The notes: a model not told the origin generated them from the sequence alone. Positions 1 through 6,268 are shown, counted from the first letter of the stretch. The stretch is 11,575 bases of DNA from a bacterium (GCA_021780575.1 JAJXYL010000018.1:1-11575), one strand, 5' to 3'. Numbers and translations: made by a program.

Positions 1-1
1 C

Positions 2-1903
2 ACCTCGTCGCTCCTCTCGAGCAACACCTTCGCCGTCCAGAACTCCTCTGCCACCAACAACGTCGCCTCCTTCTACTCCAATGCAGGTTCCTCCCTCCTT
101 ACCATCAAGGACGGCGGCAATGTGGGCATCGGTACGACGAGTCCAGCAACCGAACTTGAAATCGGTGGCTCTACGAACAACGTCACCTTCGATGGATACT
201 TGGGCTGTGCTGGATTCACCACCAACGCAAACGGTCTTCTTGCCTGTACTGCTTCTGACCAGCGCCTCAAGCAGGATATCGTTCCGCTCGATAGCACGAG
301 CGGCCTCGCGGCCATCGACACCCTCAATCCGGTCTCTTTCTATTGGAAGCCGGAGACCGGGCGTGGCGCAACGCAGCAGTATGGCCTCATCGCTCAGCAG
401 GTCCAGACCGTGTTCCCGAACTTGGTCACCGTGACGAACCCGACCCCGCTCACGCCCGACGGCACCCTAACCGTAAATTATGACGGCCTCATCGCTCCGA
501 TGCTTCGCGGGATACAGCAGCTCGATCAGCGGACGAAGTTCATCCAAAACGCTGCGTCGTCGACGGCCTTTTCTGTCGCCGCGACGGGGGATGTCAGTAT
601 CGGGAACACCGCTACTTCTTCTGGCGGGAATCTCGCAGTCGCGGGAAGCATATCCGCATCCTCATTTGATACGACGCAGGCTCCGGTGACGAGCTTCACG
701 CTTGGTTCTACCACCGTGACTGCGCAAATACCGTCTTCGGTCCTGACTTTGAGCGGTGCGGTAGATACCTACAAACTCGCGACCTACAATCTTTCGGGCG
801 TCGCAGCGCTCGCGGCGGCGATTAACGCGCAAAACATGCGCATCACGTCGCTCGAAGCGCGTGTTGCTGTGCTTGAGAGCGGCGCGGTGGCCGCGGCGAG
901 CGCCTCGCCCGTGACCCTCTCTACCACGAGCCTCATTTCAGCGCTCAACTCAGTCGGCGTATTCATCAAGGACGGTCTTGCCCAGTTCGGCACCTTAGTA
1001 GCCGACCAGTTCGTCGCAGCGACGAATTCCGCGGGCACGAGTTCCGCGGGCACCGTGACCATCCTCTCGGGGAACACCGTCGCACAGGTCAATAACGCAT
1101 ACGTCCTGCCCACGACCAAGGTCTTTGTCACTTTCAACTCGCAGCTCACGGGCAACTGGTACGTGGCCGATAAGCAGGCAGGTTCCTTCCGCGTCGTGCT
1201 CTCTGCGCCGCAGACATCAGACGTCTCCTTTGACTACTTCCTCGTTCAGACCGAAGGCCAGTTCGCGACGAGTACTGCGACCACAACCGACACAGGTCCG
1301 AGCGTTATTGTAAGCAACGGTACAACCCCGCCGCCGACAACTACAACCACAATCACGATATCATCGACAGCCAGTTCGCCATCGACCGCCACCTCAAACA
1401 CGACTTCGACTTCAACACCGGCCGCAAGCTCGACCGGCTCGTCACCAAGCACGACCACGACGGCGACCTCAACGCCAACCAGTTCGCCATCGACCGCCAC
1501 CTCAAACACGACTTCGACTTCAACACCGGCCGCAAGCTCGACCAGCTCGTCACCAAGCACGACCACGACGGCGACCTCAACGCCGATTGCAACACCTGCA
1601 CCAGCCGACACCACGCCGCCGGTCGTTACACTTAACGGTAGCGCCGCAATGCAGGTGAATGTGGGGGGCACCTTCACCGATCCGGGCGCGACTGCAACGG
1701 ATAAGGTCGACGGAAATTTAACCTCGAAAATTGTCGTTGCCGGCACCGTGAACACCGCGACCGCCGGTCTTTACACGCTTACCTATAGCGCCACTGACGC
1801 AGCGGGCAATACCGGAAGTGCCTCCCGAGTAGTAAGCGTCATCGCTCCCACCCCGGCAACGACGACAACGACGGCGACGACGGCAAGCACGACAGCGCAA
1901 TGA
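2..1903 (+). CDS. Surface/fibre-like protein with internal S74 chaperone domain (3' part)
   Basis: The frame is open from base 2, so the 5' end lies outside the window; 633 residues are visible. The visible N-terminus has a fibre repeat of the 'NVGIGTTSP' type, followed by a peptidase S74 (intramolecular chaperone autoprocessing) domain at about residues 84-160. Its start 'SDQRLK' carries Ser85 (nt 254-256) and Lys90 (nt 269-271), the family's Ser-Lys cleavage dyad, and 'YGLIAQQV' follows. Next come a short helical stretch, a beta-rich domain ending near nt 1260, a Thr/Ser/Pro linker (about nt 1262-1606) and one Ig-like domain of the DUF5011 kind starting at 'DTTPPVVTLNG' (nt 1607-1846). The protein ends in a Thr-rich tail with no membrane anchor. 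In phage tail spikes S74 assists trimer folding and is then released; here it is followed by about 470 residues, which is unusual. It is probably exported and cell-surface attached by its missing N-terminus. The exact function is unknown. Confidence 0.88.
   Translation, partial: TSSLLSSNTFAVQNSSATNNVASFYSNAGSSLLTIKDGGNVGIGTTSPATELEIGGSTNNVTFDGYLGCAGFTTNANGLLACTASDQRLKQDIVPLDSTSGLAAIDTLNPVSFYWKPETGRGATQQYGLIAQQVQTVFPNLVTVTNPTPLTPDGTLTVNYDGLIAPMLRGIQQLDQRTKFIQNAASSTAFSVAATGDVSIGNTATSSGGNLAVAGSISASSFDTTQAPVTSFTLGSTTVTAQIPSSVLTLSGAVDTYKLATYNLSGVAALAAAINAQNMRITSLEARVAVLESGAVAAASASPVTLSTTSLISALNSVGVFIKDGLAQFGTLVADQFVAATNSAGTSSAGTVTILSGNTVAQVNNAYVLPTTKVFVTFNSQLTGNWYVADKQAGSFRVVLSAPQTSDVSFDYFLVQTEGQFATSTATTTDTGPSVIVSNGTTPPPTTTTTITISSTASSPSTATSNTTSTSTPAASSTGSSPSTTTTATSTPTSSPSTATSNTTSTSTPAASSTSSSPSTTTTATSTPIATPAPADTTPPVVTLNGSAAMQVNVGGTFTDPGATATDKVDGNLTSKIVVAGTVNTATAGLYTLTYSATDAAGNTGSASRVVSVIAPTPATTTTTATTASTTAQ
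1371..1584 (+). repeat. 108-bp tandem repeat, two copies, in Thr/Ser linker
   Basis: Copy 1 (1371-1478) and copy 2 (from 1479) match over 106 bases with one difference, G1436 versus A1544 (Gly to Ser). The period is 36 codons, so the reading frame is kept. It encodes a Ser/Thr/Ala-rich low-complexity linker between the beta-rich domain and the Ig-like domain. The near identity points to a recent duplication, probably by slippage or unequal recombination. Confidence 0.93.
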
Positions 1904-2035
1904 TGACTATGCTGGCCGGATATTCCGTCCCATATCGCAGCCCCTGGGCGGGTACGGGCAGTTTTCCACAGAGGGGCGTGGCTAGTGCTATACTCATGAA
2001 GCTACTTATATCTTGATTATAAAAACGCTGCATCT
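1904..2035. other. Intergenic region between surface-protein gene and gapdh
   Basis: These 132 bases separate the surface-protein gene from the metabolic cluster. Near the left end is a weak GC hairpin (GCCC at 1940-1943 with GGGC at 1956-1959) followed by four T residues, a poor candidate terminator. A single DnaA-box-like 9-mer, TTTTCCACA, lies at 1962-1970. The right half holds the gapdh promoter candidates. A 38-codon ORF (1900-2016) starts with an ATGA overlap on the preceding stop, but it contains the promoter and has no recognisable feature. Confidence 0.6.
1986..1994 (+). promoter_or_regulatory. Extended -10 promoter element for gapdh cluster
   Basis: TGCTATACT is an extended -10 (TGnTATAAT-like) that would start transcription near 2001 and give a leader of about 35 nt. 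No good -35 is seen 16-18 bp upstream, as often happens with extended -10 promoters. A second candidate, TATAAA at 2018-2023, would give a leader of only a few bases. No Shine-Dalgarno precedes the gapdh ATG. Confidence 0.5.
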
Positions 2036-3037
2036 ATGAAATCCACACGTGTTGCTATTAACGGGTTTGGGCGTATCGGTCGCGCATTTGTCCGGCGTTC
2101 TTATGGGCGTGGCATCGAGCTCGTCGCGGTAAACGATCTCGGCTCCCTCGAGAACCTCGCGTATCTCCTCAAGCATGACACGGTGTACGGCACCGCACCT
2201 TTCTCGGTGGAAACGAAGGACGGGAATCTCATGATAGACGGGAAGGAAGTAAAATTTCTTTCGGAAAAGGATCCGACGAACTTGCCGTGGGAAAGTCTAA
2301 ACATCGATGTCGTCGTTGAGTCGACCGGGTTCTTCACGGCCTTTGATAAGGCACAGGCGCATATTACAGCGGGTGCGAAGCGCGTCGTCATCTCGGCGCC
2401 GGCGAAGGGAGACGGCGCTACGGTGCTCATGGGCGTGAACGAAGAAAAGCTCGCGGCCTGCAAAGTTTCGTCAAACGCCTCCTGCACGACGAATGCCGCG
2501 AGCCCCATCATTGCCATCCTCGACGAGGCCATCGGCATAGAAAAGGCCATACTCTCGACGACGCACGCGTATACGGCGAGCCAGTCCATCGTCGACGGTC
2601 CCGCGAAAAAGGATATGAGAGAGGGAAGAGCGGCTGCGCAAAATATCGTGCCAACCGCTACCGGCGCCGCGACCGCGGTCGCACAAGCGTACACGCCGCT
2701 CGTGGGGAAATTTGACGGTATCTCGCTCCGGGTGCCGGTTCCAGCCGGTTCTATCGCAGACATCACCTTCATCGCGAAGCGTCCGACGACGAAAGAAGAG
2801 GTGAACGACCTATTGCGCGCTGCCGCCCCGAAGTCGCGCTGGGAAGGCATCTTCACAACGACCGACGAGGAACTGGTATCAAGCGACATCGTCGGCGAGC
2901 CTCACGCCTCTATCGCGGATCTCTCCATGACCCGTGTGGTCGACGGCAATCTTGTAAAGGTGCTCGCCTGGTATGATAACGAGATGGGATATACCGAAAG
3001 CCTTGTCCGACACGTACTAAAAGCCGCAAATGTCTAA
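2036..3037 (+). CDS. gap: Glyceraldehyde-3-phosphate dehydrogenase, type I
   Basis: This cytoplasmic enzyme oxidatively phosphorylates glyceraldehyde 3-phosphate to 1,3-bisphosphoglycerate with NAD in lower glycolysis. The protein has 333 residues, normal for the family. The N-terminal Rossmann motif INGFGRIGR is at residues 8-16. Asp34 in 'VNDL' sits where NAD-type enzymes bind the adenosine ribose. The active site is 'SNASCTTN' with Cys150, and His177 lies in 'THAYT'. The S-loop begins 'DGPAKKD', like the NAD-dependent E. coli GapA, and the C-terminal 'WYDNEMGY' signature is present. The ATG at 2036 gives the expected N-terminus. The stop overlaps the rpiB start by 8 bp, so translation is probably coupled. 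It heads a cluster of pentose phosphate genes, linking their triose product to ATP-yielding glycolysis. Confidence 0.97.
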   Translation: MKSTRVAINGFGRIGRAFVRRSYGRGIELVAVNDLGSLENLAYLLKHDTVYGTAPFSVETKDGNLMIDGKEVKFLSEKDPTNLPWESLNIDVVVESTGFFTAFDKAQAHITAGAKRVVISAPAKGDGATVLMGVNEEKLAACKVSSNASCTTNAASPIIAILDEAIGIEKAILSTTHAYTASQSIVDGPAKKDMREGRAAAQNIVPTATGAATAVAQAYTPLVGKFDGISLRVPVPAGSIADITFIAKRPTTKEEVNDLLRAAAPKSRWEGIFTTTDEELVSSDIVGEPHASIADLSMTRVVDGNLVKVLAWYDNEMGYTESLVRHVLKAANV

Positions 3038-3515
3038 GATACTCATCGCTTCTGACCACGCCGGATTTGCCCTTAAGGAGGCGCTTATCGAGCACATCCG
3101 TACCCTCGGTTACGATCTGGAGGACATGGGTCCGTTCTCCTATAACCAAGACGACGACTATCCGGATTTCATGACGCCACTCGCGCAGCGCGTCGCTTCT
3201 TCTCCGGAGGTGCGCGGTATTATCGTCGGCGGGAGTGGGCAAGGCGAAGCGATGTGCGCGGATCGCGTGTCGGGGGTCCGCGCGGCCGTGTTCTACGGGC
3301 CTATGCGCGTCGTGTCCTCGCTCAACATCGAGGGCGACCGTTCCGAAGACGGATATGACGTGGTGCGTCTGCCGCGCCTTCACAATGACGCGAACGTACT
3401 CTCTATTGGTGCGCGCTTCGTCTCTGTAGAGCAGGCTAATGAGGCGGCACGCATCTTCCTCGAGACGCCTTTCTCGGAGGCTCCGCGGCATATACGCCGT
3501 CTCGCGAAATTCTAA
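3030..3515 (+). CDS. rpiB: Ribose-5-phosphate isomerase B (RpiB/LacAB family)
   Basis: The enzyme interconverts ribose 5-phosphate and ribulose 5-phosphate in the non-oxidative pentose phosphate pathway. The protein has 161 residues. 'ASDHAGF' (residues 7-13, Asp9 and His10) and 'HNDANVLSIGARF' (118-130) are family signatures. The active-site loop reads 'GGSGQGE' (67-73) instead of the E. coli-type 'CGTGIG'. The usual catalytic Cys is absent, and a Glu (Glu73) stands where the mycobacterial enzyme uses a Glu base. Between 'VFYG' and 'RLHND' there are about 25 residues where the mycobacterial protein has about 8, so an insertion of roughly 17 residues lies beside the active site. The ATG overlaps the gap stop by 8 bp and rpe follows after 2 nt. 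The family call is secure; activity on ribose 5-phosphate is inferred from context. Confidence 0.93.
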   Translation: MSKILIASDHAGFALKEALIEHIRTLGYDLEDMGPFSYNQDDDYPDFMTPLAQRVASSPEVRGIIVGGSGQGEAMCADRVSGVRAAVFYGPMRVVSSLNIEGDRSEDGYDVVRLPRLHNDANVLSIGARFVSVEQANEAARIFLETPFSEAPRHIRRLAKF

Positions 3516-3517
3516 AT

Positions 3518-4237
3518 ATGGGCATTACCGTTCCGGCCGTACTTCCCTCGTCGCGTGAAGATTTCAAAGGGAAGCTCTCGTTCTTTAGCCAGATTCCGTC
3601 CGTGAAGCGGATACAGATTGACATCGTCGATGGGAAATTCGCCGGGCCGGCGTCATGGCCGTACACCGCCCCAGGAGAAATACGCGATATGGTCACGCAG
3701 GGCGAGATGCTTCCGCGCCCCGATCGCATCGTCTATGAAATGGATCTCATGTGCATTGACGCCGATCGCGTTGCAGAGCCTTGGCTCGCACTTGGCGCGA
3801 CCCGTCTCACTTTTCACGCAGAGAGCGCCGCTGATCTGCCGCGCCTCCTCGCGTCCGCGAGGAGGCGCTACGGCCCGGGAGCCAATTTCGCGGAAGGGCT
3901 TATCGTCTTCGGGATTGCCCTGAACGTCGGAACCGATCTCGCGCTGATAGAGCCCTGTCTCGATGAGGTAGAATATGTACAATTTATGGGCATCGCGCAA
4001 ATCGGACGGCAAGGACAGCCTTTTGACGAGCGCGTCTTTGAGAAAGTGCGGATATTTCGCGCGCGACATCCCGATCTACCCGTGCAGATTGACGGCGGCA
4101 TTTCGCTTGAAAATGCGAAGAAGCTCCTTACTCTTGGCGTGACCAATCTCGTCATCGGTTCCGCCATCGCGCGCGCTAAAAATCCCGCCATCGCGCTCGC
4201 CACGTTCGAAGATCTCGGAACCTCCTACGGGGTGTGA
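3518..4237 (+). CDS. rpe: Ribulose-phosphate 3-epimerase family protein (divergent)
   Basis: This TIM-barrel protein of 239 residues probably interconverts ribulose 5-phosphate and xylulose 5-phosphate. Family landmarks in order are 'IQIDIVDGKF' (32-41), 'YEMDLM' (73-78), 'TFHAES' (98-103), 'IALNVGTD' (133-140), 'VQFMGIAQIGRQGQPF' (154-169), 'VQIDGGIS' (189-196) and 'VIGSAI' (212-217). The two catalytic/metal aspartates (Asp35, Asp192) are kept. The two metal-ligand histidines of the family are replaced: His to Gln33 in the first motif and His to Asp76 in the second. The loop usually reading 'NPGFGGQ' is also altered. This may mean a different metal site or substrate. It lies between rpiB and transketolase, which supports the epimerase role. 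No Shine-Dalgarno is seen; with a 2-nt gap to rpiB it is probably translated by coupling. It carries a striking internal inverted repeat. Confidence 0.85.
   Translation: MGITVPAVLPSSREDFKGKLSFFSQIPSVKRIQIDIVDGKFAGPASWPYTAPGEIRDMVTQGEMLPRPDRIVYEMDLMCIDADRVAEPWLALGATRLTFHAESAADLPRLLASARRRYGPGANFAEGLIVFGIALNVGTDLALIEPCLDEVEYVQFMGIAQIGRQGQPFDERVFEKVRIFRARHPDLPVQIDGGISLENAKKLLTLGVTNLVIGSAIARAKNPAIALATFEDLGTSYGV
3841..3868 (+). repeat. Perfect 13-bp inverted repeat inside rpe
   Basis: The left arm GCGCCTCCTCGCG (3841-3853) and right arm CGCGAGGAGGCGC (3856-3868) are exactly complementary and separated by TC. The RNA would form a very stable hairpin in mid-gene. The right arm forces two consecutive AGG arginine codons followed by CGC. 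It is not followed by a T run, so it does not look like an intrinsic terminator. Confidence 0.9.
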
Positions 4238-4239
4238 GG

Positions 4240-4245
4240 TATACT
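4240..4245 (+). promoter_or_regulatory. -10-like box immediately before transketolase N-half
   Basis: TATACT ends 8 nt before the ATG at 4254, so transcription from it would begin at or next to the start codon. No convincing -35 is visible 17 bp upstream. No Shine-Dalgarno with normal spacing is present. An internal promoter for the transketolase genes with a leaderless transcript is inferred. Confidence 0.45.
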
Positions 4246-4253
4246 ATAGGGTG

Positions 4254-5111
4254 ATGGCACTCACAGACGAACAGGTGCGTACGCTCGGGAAGCAGGCGGA
4301 AGCTATTCGTGAGACAATTATCACGATGCTGGTCGCAGCCGGCAGCGGGCATACTGCCGGCCCTTTAGGCATGGCAGATATATTTACCGCGTTTTATTTT
4401 CACATACTCGCGCACGACCCGAAGAAGCCGGACTCCGAGGAGCGCGATCGGCTCATACTCTCAAATGGTCACACCTGTCCCGTGCGGTACGCGACGATGG
4501 CCCACGCCGGCTACTTTCCCGTTGCCGAATGTCTCACGCTCCGGAAGTTTGGCAGCCGGCTCCAGGGACACCCTGAACGACTCCGCCTTCCTGGGCTTGA
4601 AACGACGTCCGGTCCCCTGGGCGAAGGCCTGTCGCAGGCCGCCGGTATTGCTTACGCTTTTCGCATGGACGGGAAAAAACAGCGCGTATATTGCGTAATG
4701 AGCGATGGTGAACAGGAAGAGGGAAATATATGGGAAGCGGTTCTGTTCGCGGGGAAGAATAAACTCTCAAATTTGACGGCGGTGATGGATCGCAACAACA
4801 TACAAATAGACGGGATGACGGAGGATGTGATGCCGCTCGAGCCTATTGCGGACAAGTACCGCGCGTTCAACTGGCATGTTCTTGAGGTCGACGGGCACAA
4901 CATGAACGAGCTCGTGCAAGCGGTTGACGAGGCGAAGGCCATCTACGAAAAGCCGACCCTTATCATCGCGCACACGATTCCCGGCAAGGGCGTACCGGAA
5001 ATCGAGTTCGACTATCGCTGGCACGGTAAGCCGCCGAGTAAGGAGGAAGGGAAGCGTTTCCTAAAAGAACTTCGGACCATGCATGGTTCGGTTTCCCACG
5101 AATATGCTTAA
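4254..5111 (+). CDS. tktA: Transketolase, N-terminal (thiamine pyrophosphate) subunit
   Basis: This is the first half of a split transketolase (285 residues), which moves two-carbon units between sugar phosphates. 'GSGHTAGPLG' (30-39) carries the conserved early His. 'SDGEQEEG' (150-157) followed by 'DRNNIQIDG' (179-187) is the Mg/thiamine pyrophosphate motif of the GDG-N type, with Ser for the first Gly. 'TTSGPLGEGLSQAAG' (118-132) is also typical. The ATG at 4254 is preferred over GTG 4251 because it follows the -10-like box at the same distance as other genes here and needs no extra residue. The gene lies 16 nt after rpe, and its stop overlaps the C-half start by 8 bp, as expected for two subunits made in equal amounts. 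It contains two GC-rich inverted repeats (4338-4361 and 4626-4640). Split transketolases are common in archaea and CPR bacteria. Confidence 0.94.
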   Translation: MALTDEQVRTLGKQAEAIRETIITMLVAAGSGHTAGPLGMADIFTAFYFHILAHDPKKPDSEERDRLILSNGHTCPVRYATMAHAGYFPVAECLTLRKFGSRLQGHPERLRLPGLETTSGPLGEGLSQAAGIAYAFRMDGKKQRVYCVMSDGEQEEGNIWEAVLFAGKNKLSNLTAVMDRNNIQIDGMTEDVMPLEPIADKYRAFNWHVLEVDGHNMNELVQAVDEAKAIYEKPTLIIAHTIPGKGVPEIEFDYRWHGKPPSKEEGKRFLKELRTMHGSVSHEYA

Positions 5112-6093
5112 CCAAGACGCGCATCTCTCGGAAGACGTGTTCGCTGACGATGTCAGACAGGCGCCAACGCGCGACGGTTTTGGCACGGGCGTCGTGGAGG
5201 CGGGAAAGGCGAATGCGAATGTCGTGGTGCTCTGCGCTGACTTGAAGGAGTCCACCCGCGCGGAGGAATTTGAAAAGGTATTTCCGGGGCGTTTTATTGA
5301 AATGGGCGTTGCCGAGCAGAATATGGCGACGGTTGGAAGCGGTATGGCCGCCGCGGGGAAGATACCCTTCATCGCGAGTTACGCGATGTTTAATCCCGGT
5401 CGCAATTATGAACAGATACGCACGACGGTTGCGCTGAATCGGGTGCCCGTCAAGGTCTGCGGTATGCACGCAGGCGTTTCGGTCGGTCCCGACGGCGCGA
5501 CGCATCAGATGCTTGAGGACATCGCCCTGATGCGCGTCATCCCCGGGATGACTGTCATTGCTCCCGGCGACGCCGAGGAGGCGCGCAAGGCGGTCATCGC
5601 CGCCGCTTCGACCGACGGACCTGTATATCTGCGGTTCGGCCGCGCGGCAACGCCGATTTTCACGACAAAAGAAACACCATTTCAAATAGGGAAGGCGCTT
5701 ATGCTCTGGTCCTCGGACGCGCCGAAGATAGCGATTCTCTCCACAGGCTCGCAGAGCCACGCGGCCCTTGCCACGGCCCGTGCTCTTGCCGCAAGCGGCA
5801 CGGAGTCGCTCGTGCTCCACGTGCCGACGATAAAGCCGCTTGACGAGGCGGCGGTGTTGGACGCGGCGAAACGGGCGGGCCGCGTCCTGACGGTAGAAGA
5901 ACATCAGGCGGCGGGCGGCTTCGGAAGCGCCATCGCAGAATTTCTGGGGGAGCAGCACCCGGTGCCTGTTCGTAGACTCGGCATACGGGACCAATTTGGA
6001 CAATCAGGCTCCCCCGAAGAGCTCCTCAGGCACTACAAGCTTGATGCTCTCCACATACAGGAGGCGGCGCTTTCACTCGCGCGTATATACTAG
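5104..6093 (+). CDS. tktB: Transketolase, C-terminal subunit
   Basis: This is the second half of the split transketolase, with 329 residues from this start, carrying the pyrimidine-binding and C-terminal domains. 'GVAEQNM' (68-74) contains Glu71, which activates the thiamine pyrophosphate. 'GMHAGVSVGPDGATHQ' (120-135) gives the substrate-contacting histidines His122 and His134. 'VIAPGDAEEARKAV' is typical, and 'VEEHQAAGGFGSAIAE' belongs to the C-terminal domain. Two starts are possible: ATG 5083, which overlaps the N-half by 29 bp, and ATG 5104, which overlaps by 8 bp. I chose 5104 because the same 8-bp ATG...TAA overlap is seen at gap/rpiB and because it gives the usual short 'MLN' beginning. 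A small membrane peptide gene follows after 4 nt. Confidence 0.94.
   Translation: MLNQDAHLSEDVFADDVRQAPTRDGFGTGVVEAGKANANVVVLCADLKESTRAEEFEKVFPGRFIEMGVAEQNMATVGSGMAAAGKIPFIASYAMFNPGRNYEQIRTTVALNRVPVKVCGMHAGVSVGPDGATHQMLEDIALMRVIPGMTVIAPGDAEEARKAVIAAASTDGPVYLRFGRAATPIFTTKETPFQIGKALMLWSSDAPKIAILSTGSQSHAALATARALAASGTESLVLHVPTIKPLDEAAVLDAAKRAGRVLTVEEHQAAGGFGSAIAEFLGEQHPVPVRRLGIRDQFGQSGSPEELLRHYKLDALHIQEAALSLARIY
6086..6091 (+). promoter_or_regulatory. -10-like box before 49-residue peptide gene
   Basis: TATACT overlaps the last codons of the transketolase C-half and ends 6 nt before ATG 6098. The purine-rich AGGGAG that follows touches the ATG directly, so its spacing is too short for a normal Shine-Dalgarno. 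The position is the same as for other genes in this window. Confidence 0.4.
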
Positions 6094-6097
6094 GGAG

Positions 6098-6247
6098 ATG
6101 ACTGATAAGATAAACTCCTATTTTGCCGTACTGATTATTACGATTTTCGGCGCGGGCGCGACACTGATCATCGTCCACGTCGCAGATTCCAGTGCGGTCG
6201 TTACTGTGTTCGGGAACAGTAGCAGCACCTACACGTATCTACAGTAA
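6098..6247 (+). CDS. 49-residue single-span membrane peptide, unknown function
   Basis: I do not recognise this protein. The start is the ATG 4 nt after the transketolase stop. The short N-terminus has Lys4, then one hydrophobic span at about residues 8-30 (from 'YFAVLIITIF' to 'LIIVHVA'), and then a short Ser/Thr/Tyr-rich tail that should lie outside if the Lys-side stays in the cytoplasm. There is no cleavage motif that would make it a secreted peptide. A -10-like TATACT precedes it, and it is cotranscribed or independently transcribed with the transketolase genes. Its stop lies 21 bp from the end of the convergent pfkB gene. The promoter, the position in the cluster and a coherent membrane span argue that it is real, but an ORF of this size can arise by chance. 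Confidence 0.5.
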   Translation: MTDKINSYFAVLIITIFGAGATLIIVHVADSSAVVTVFGNSSSTYTYLQ

Positions 6248-6268
6248 AAGCCCGGGAACCAGAGCCCG
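6246..6268 (-). terminator. Weak hairpin between convergent genes, terminator for pfkB
   Basis: A 4-bp stem (CGGG 6253-6256 with CCCG 6265-6268, loop of 8) fills the 21-bp gap between the two converging stop codons. On the minus strand it is followed by GGC and four T residues. The stem and T run are short, so this is a tentative call. Confidence 0.25.

Noticed and set aside
1375..1635. In another forward frame the 108-bp repeat reads as EF-hand-like 'KHDHDGDLNANQF' and 'DFDFNTGRKLD' segments.
   Set aside because: No start codon opens this frame between the stop at 1231-1233 and the repeat, and it stops at 1633-1635. Shifting Thr/Ser codons such as ACG and ACC by one base automatically gives Asp and His, so the likeness is a by-product. 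The Thr/Ser frame joins two good domains.
1246..1755. A long antisense ORF rich in Val and Glu across the linker of the first gene.
   Set aside because: It is the complement of the ACN/TCN-rich linker and repeats with it; there is no domain, promoter or plausible composition.
1962..1970. TTTTCCACA resembles a DnaA box.
   Set aside because: It is a single copy without clustered boxes, an AT-rich unwinding region or dnaA/dnaN nearby, so no origin is supported.
1900..2016. A 38-codon ORF starting with an ATGA overlap on the stop of the surface-protein gene.
   Set aside because: It spans the gap promoter, has no hydrophobic or domain pattern, and is short enough to be chance.
2669..2682. A perfect 14-bp palindrome, GCGACCGCGGTCGC, inside gap.
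   Set aside because: It encodes conserved small residues of the dehydrogenase with ordinary GC-rich codons and lacks a spacer; it is explained by composition.
2101..2889. A 262-codon antisense ORF opposite gap.
   Set aside because: It lies wholly within a well conserved dehydrogenase gene in a GC-rich genome where antisense frames stay open; no family is recognised.
4251..4253. GTG 4251 as the start of the transketolase N-half.
   Set aside because: ATG 4254 is the next codon, is the stronger start and fits the -10 spacing seen for other genes here.
5787..5800. A 6-bp inverted repeat, TGCCGCAAGCGGCA, in the transketolase C-half.
   Set aside because: It is short, within coding sequence, and expected at this GC content.
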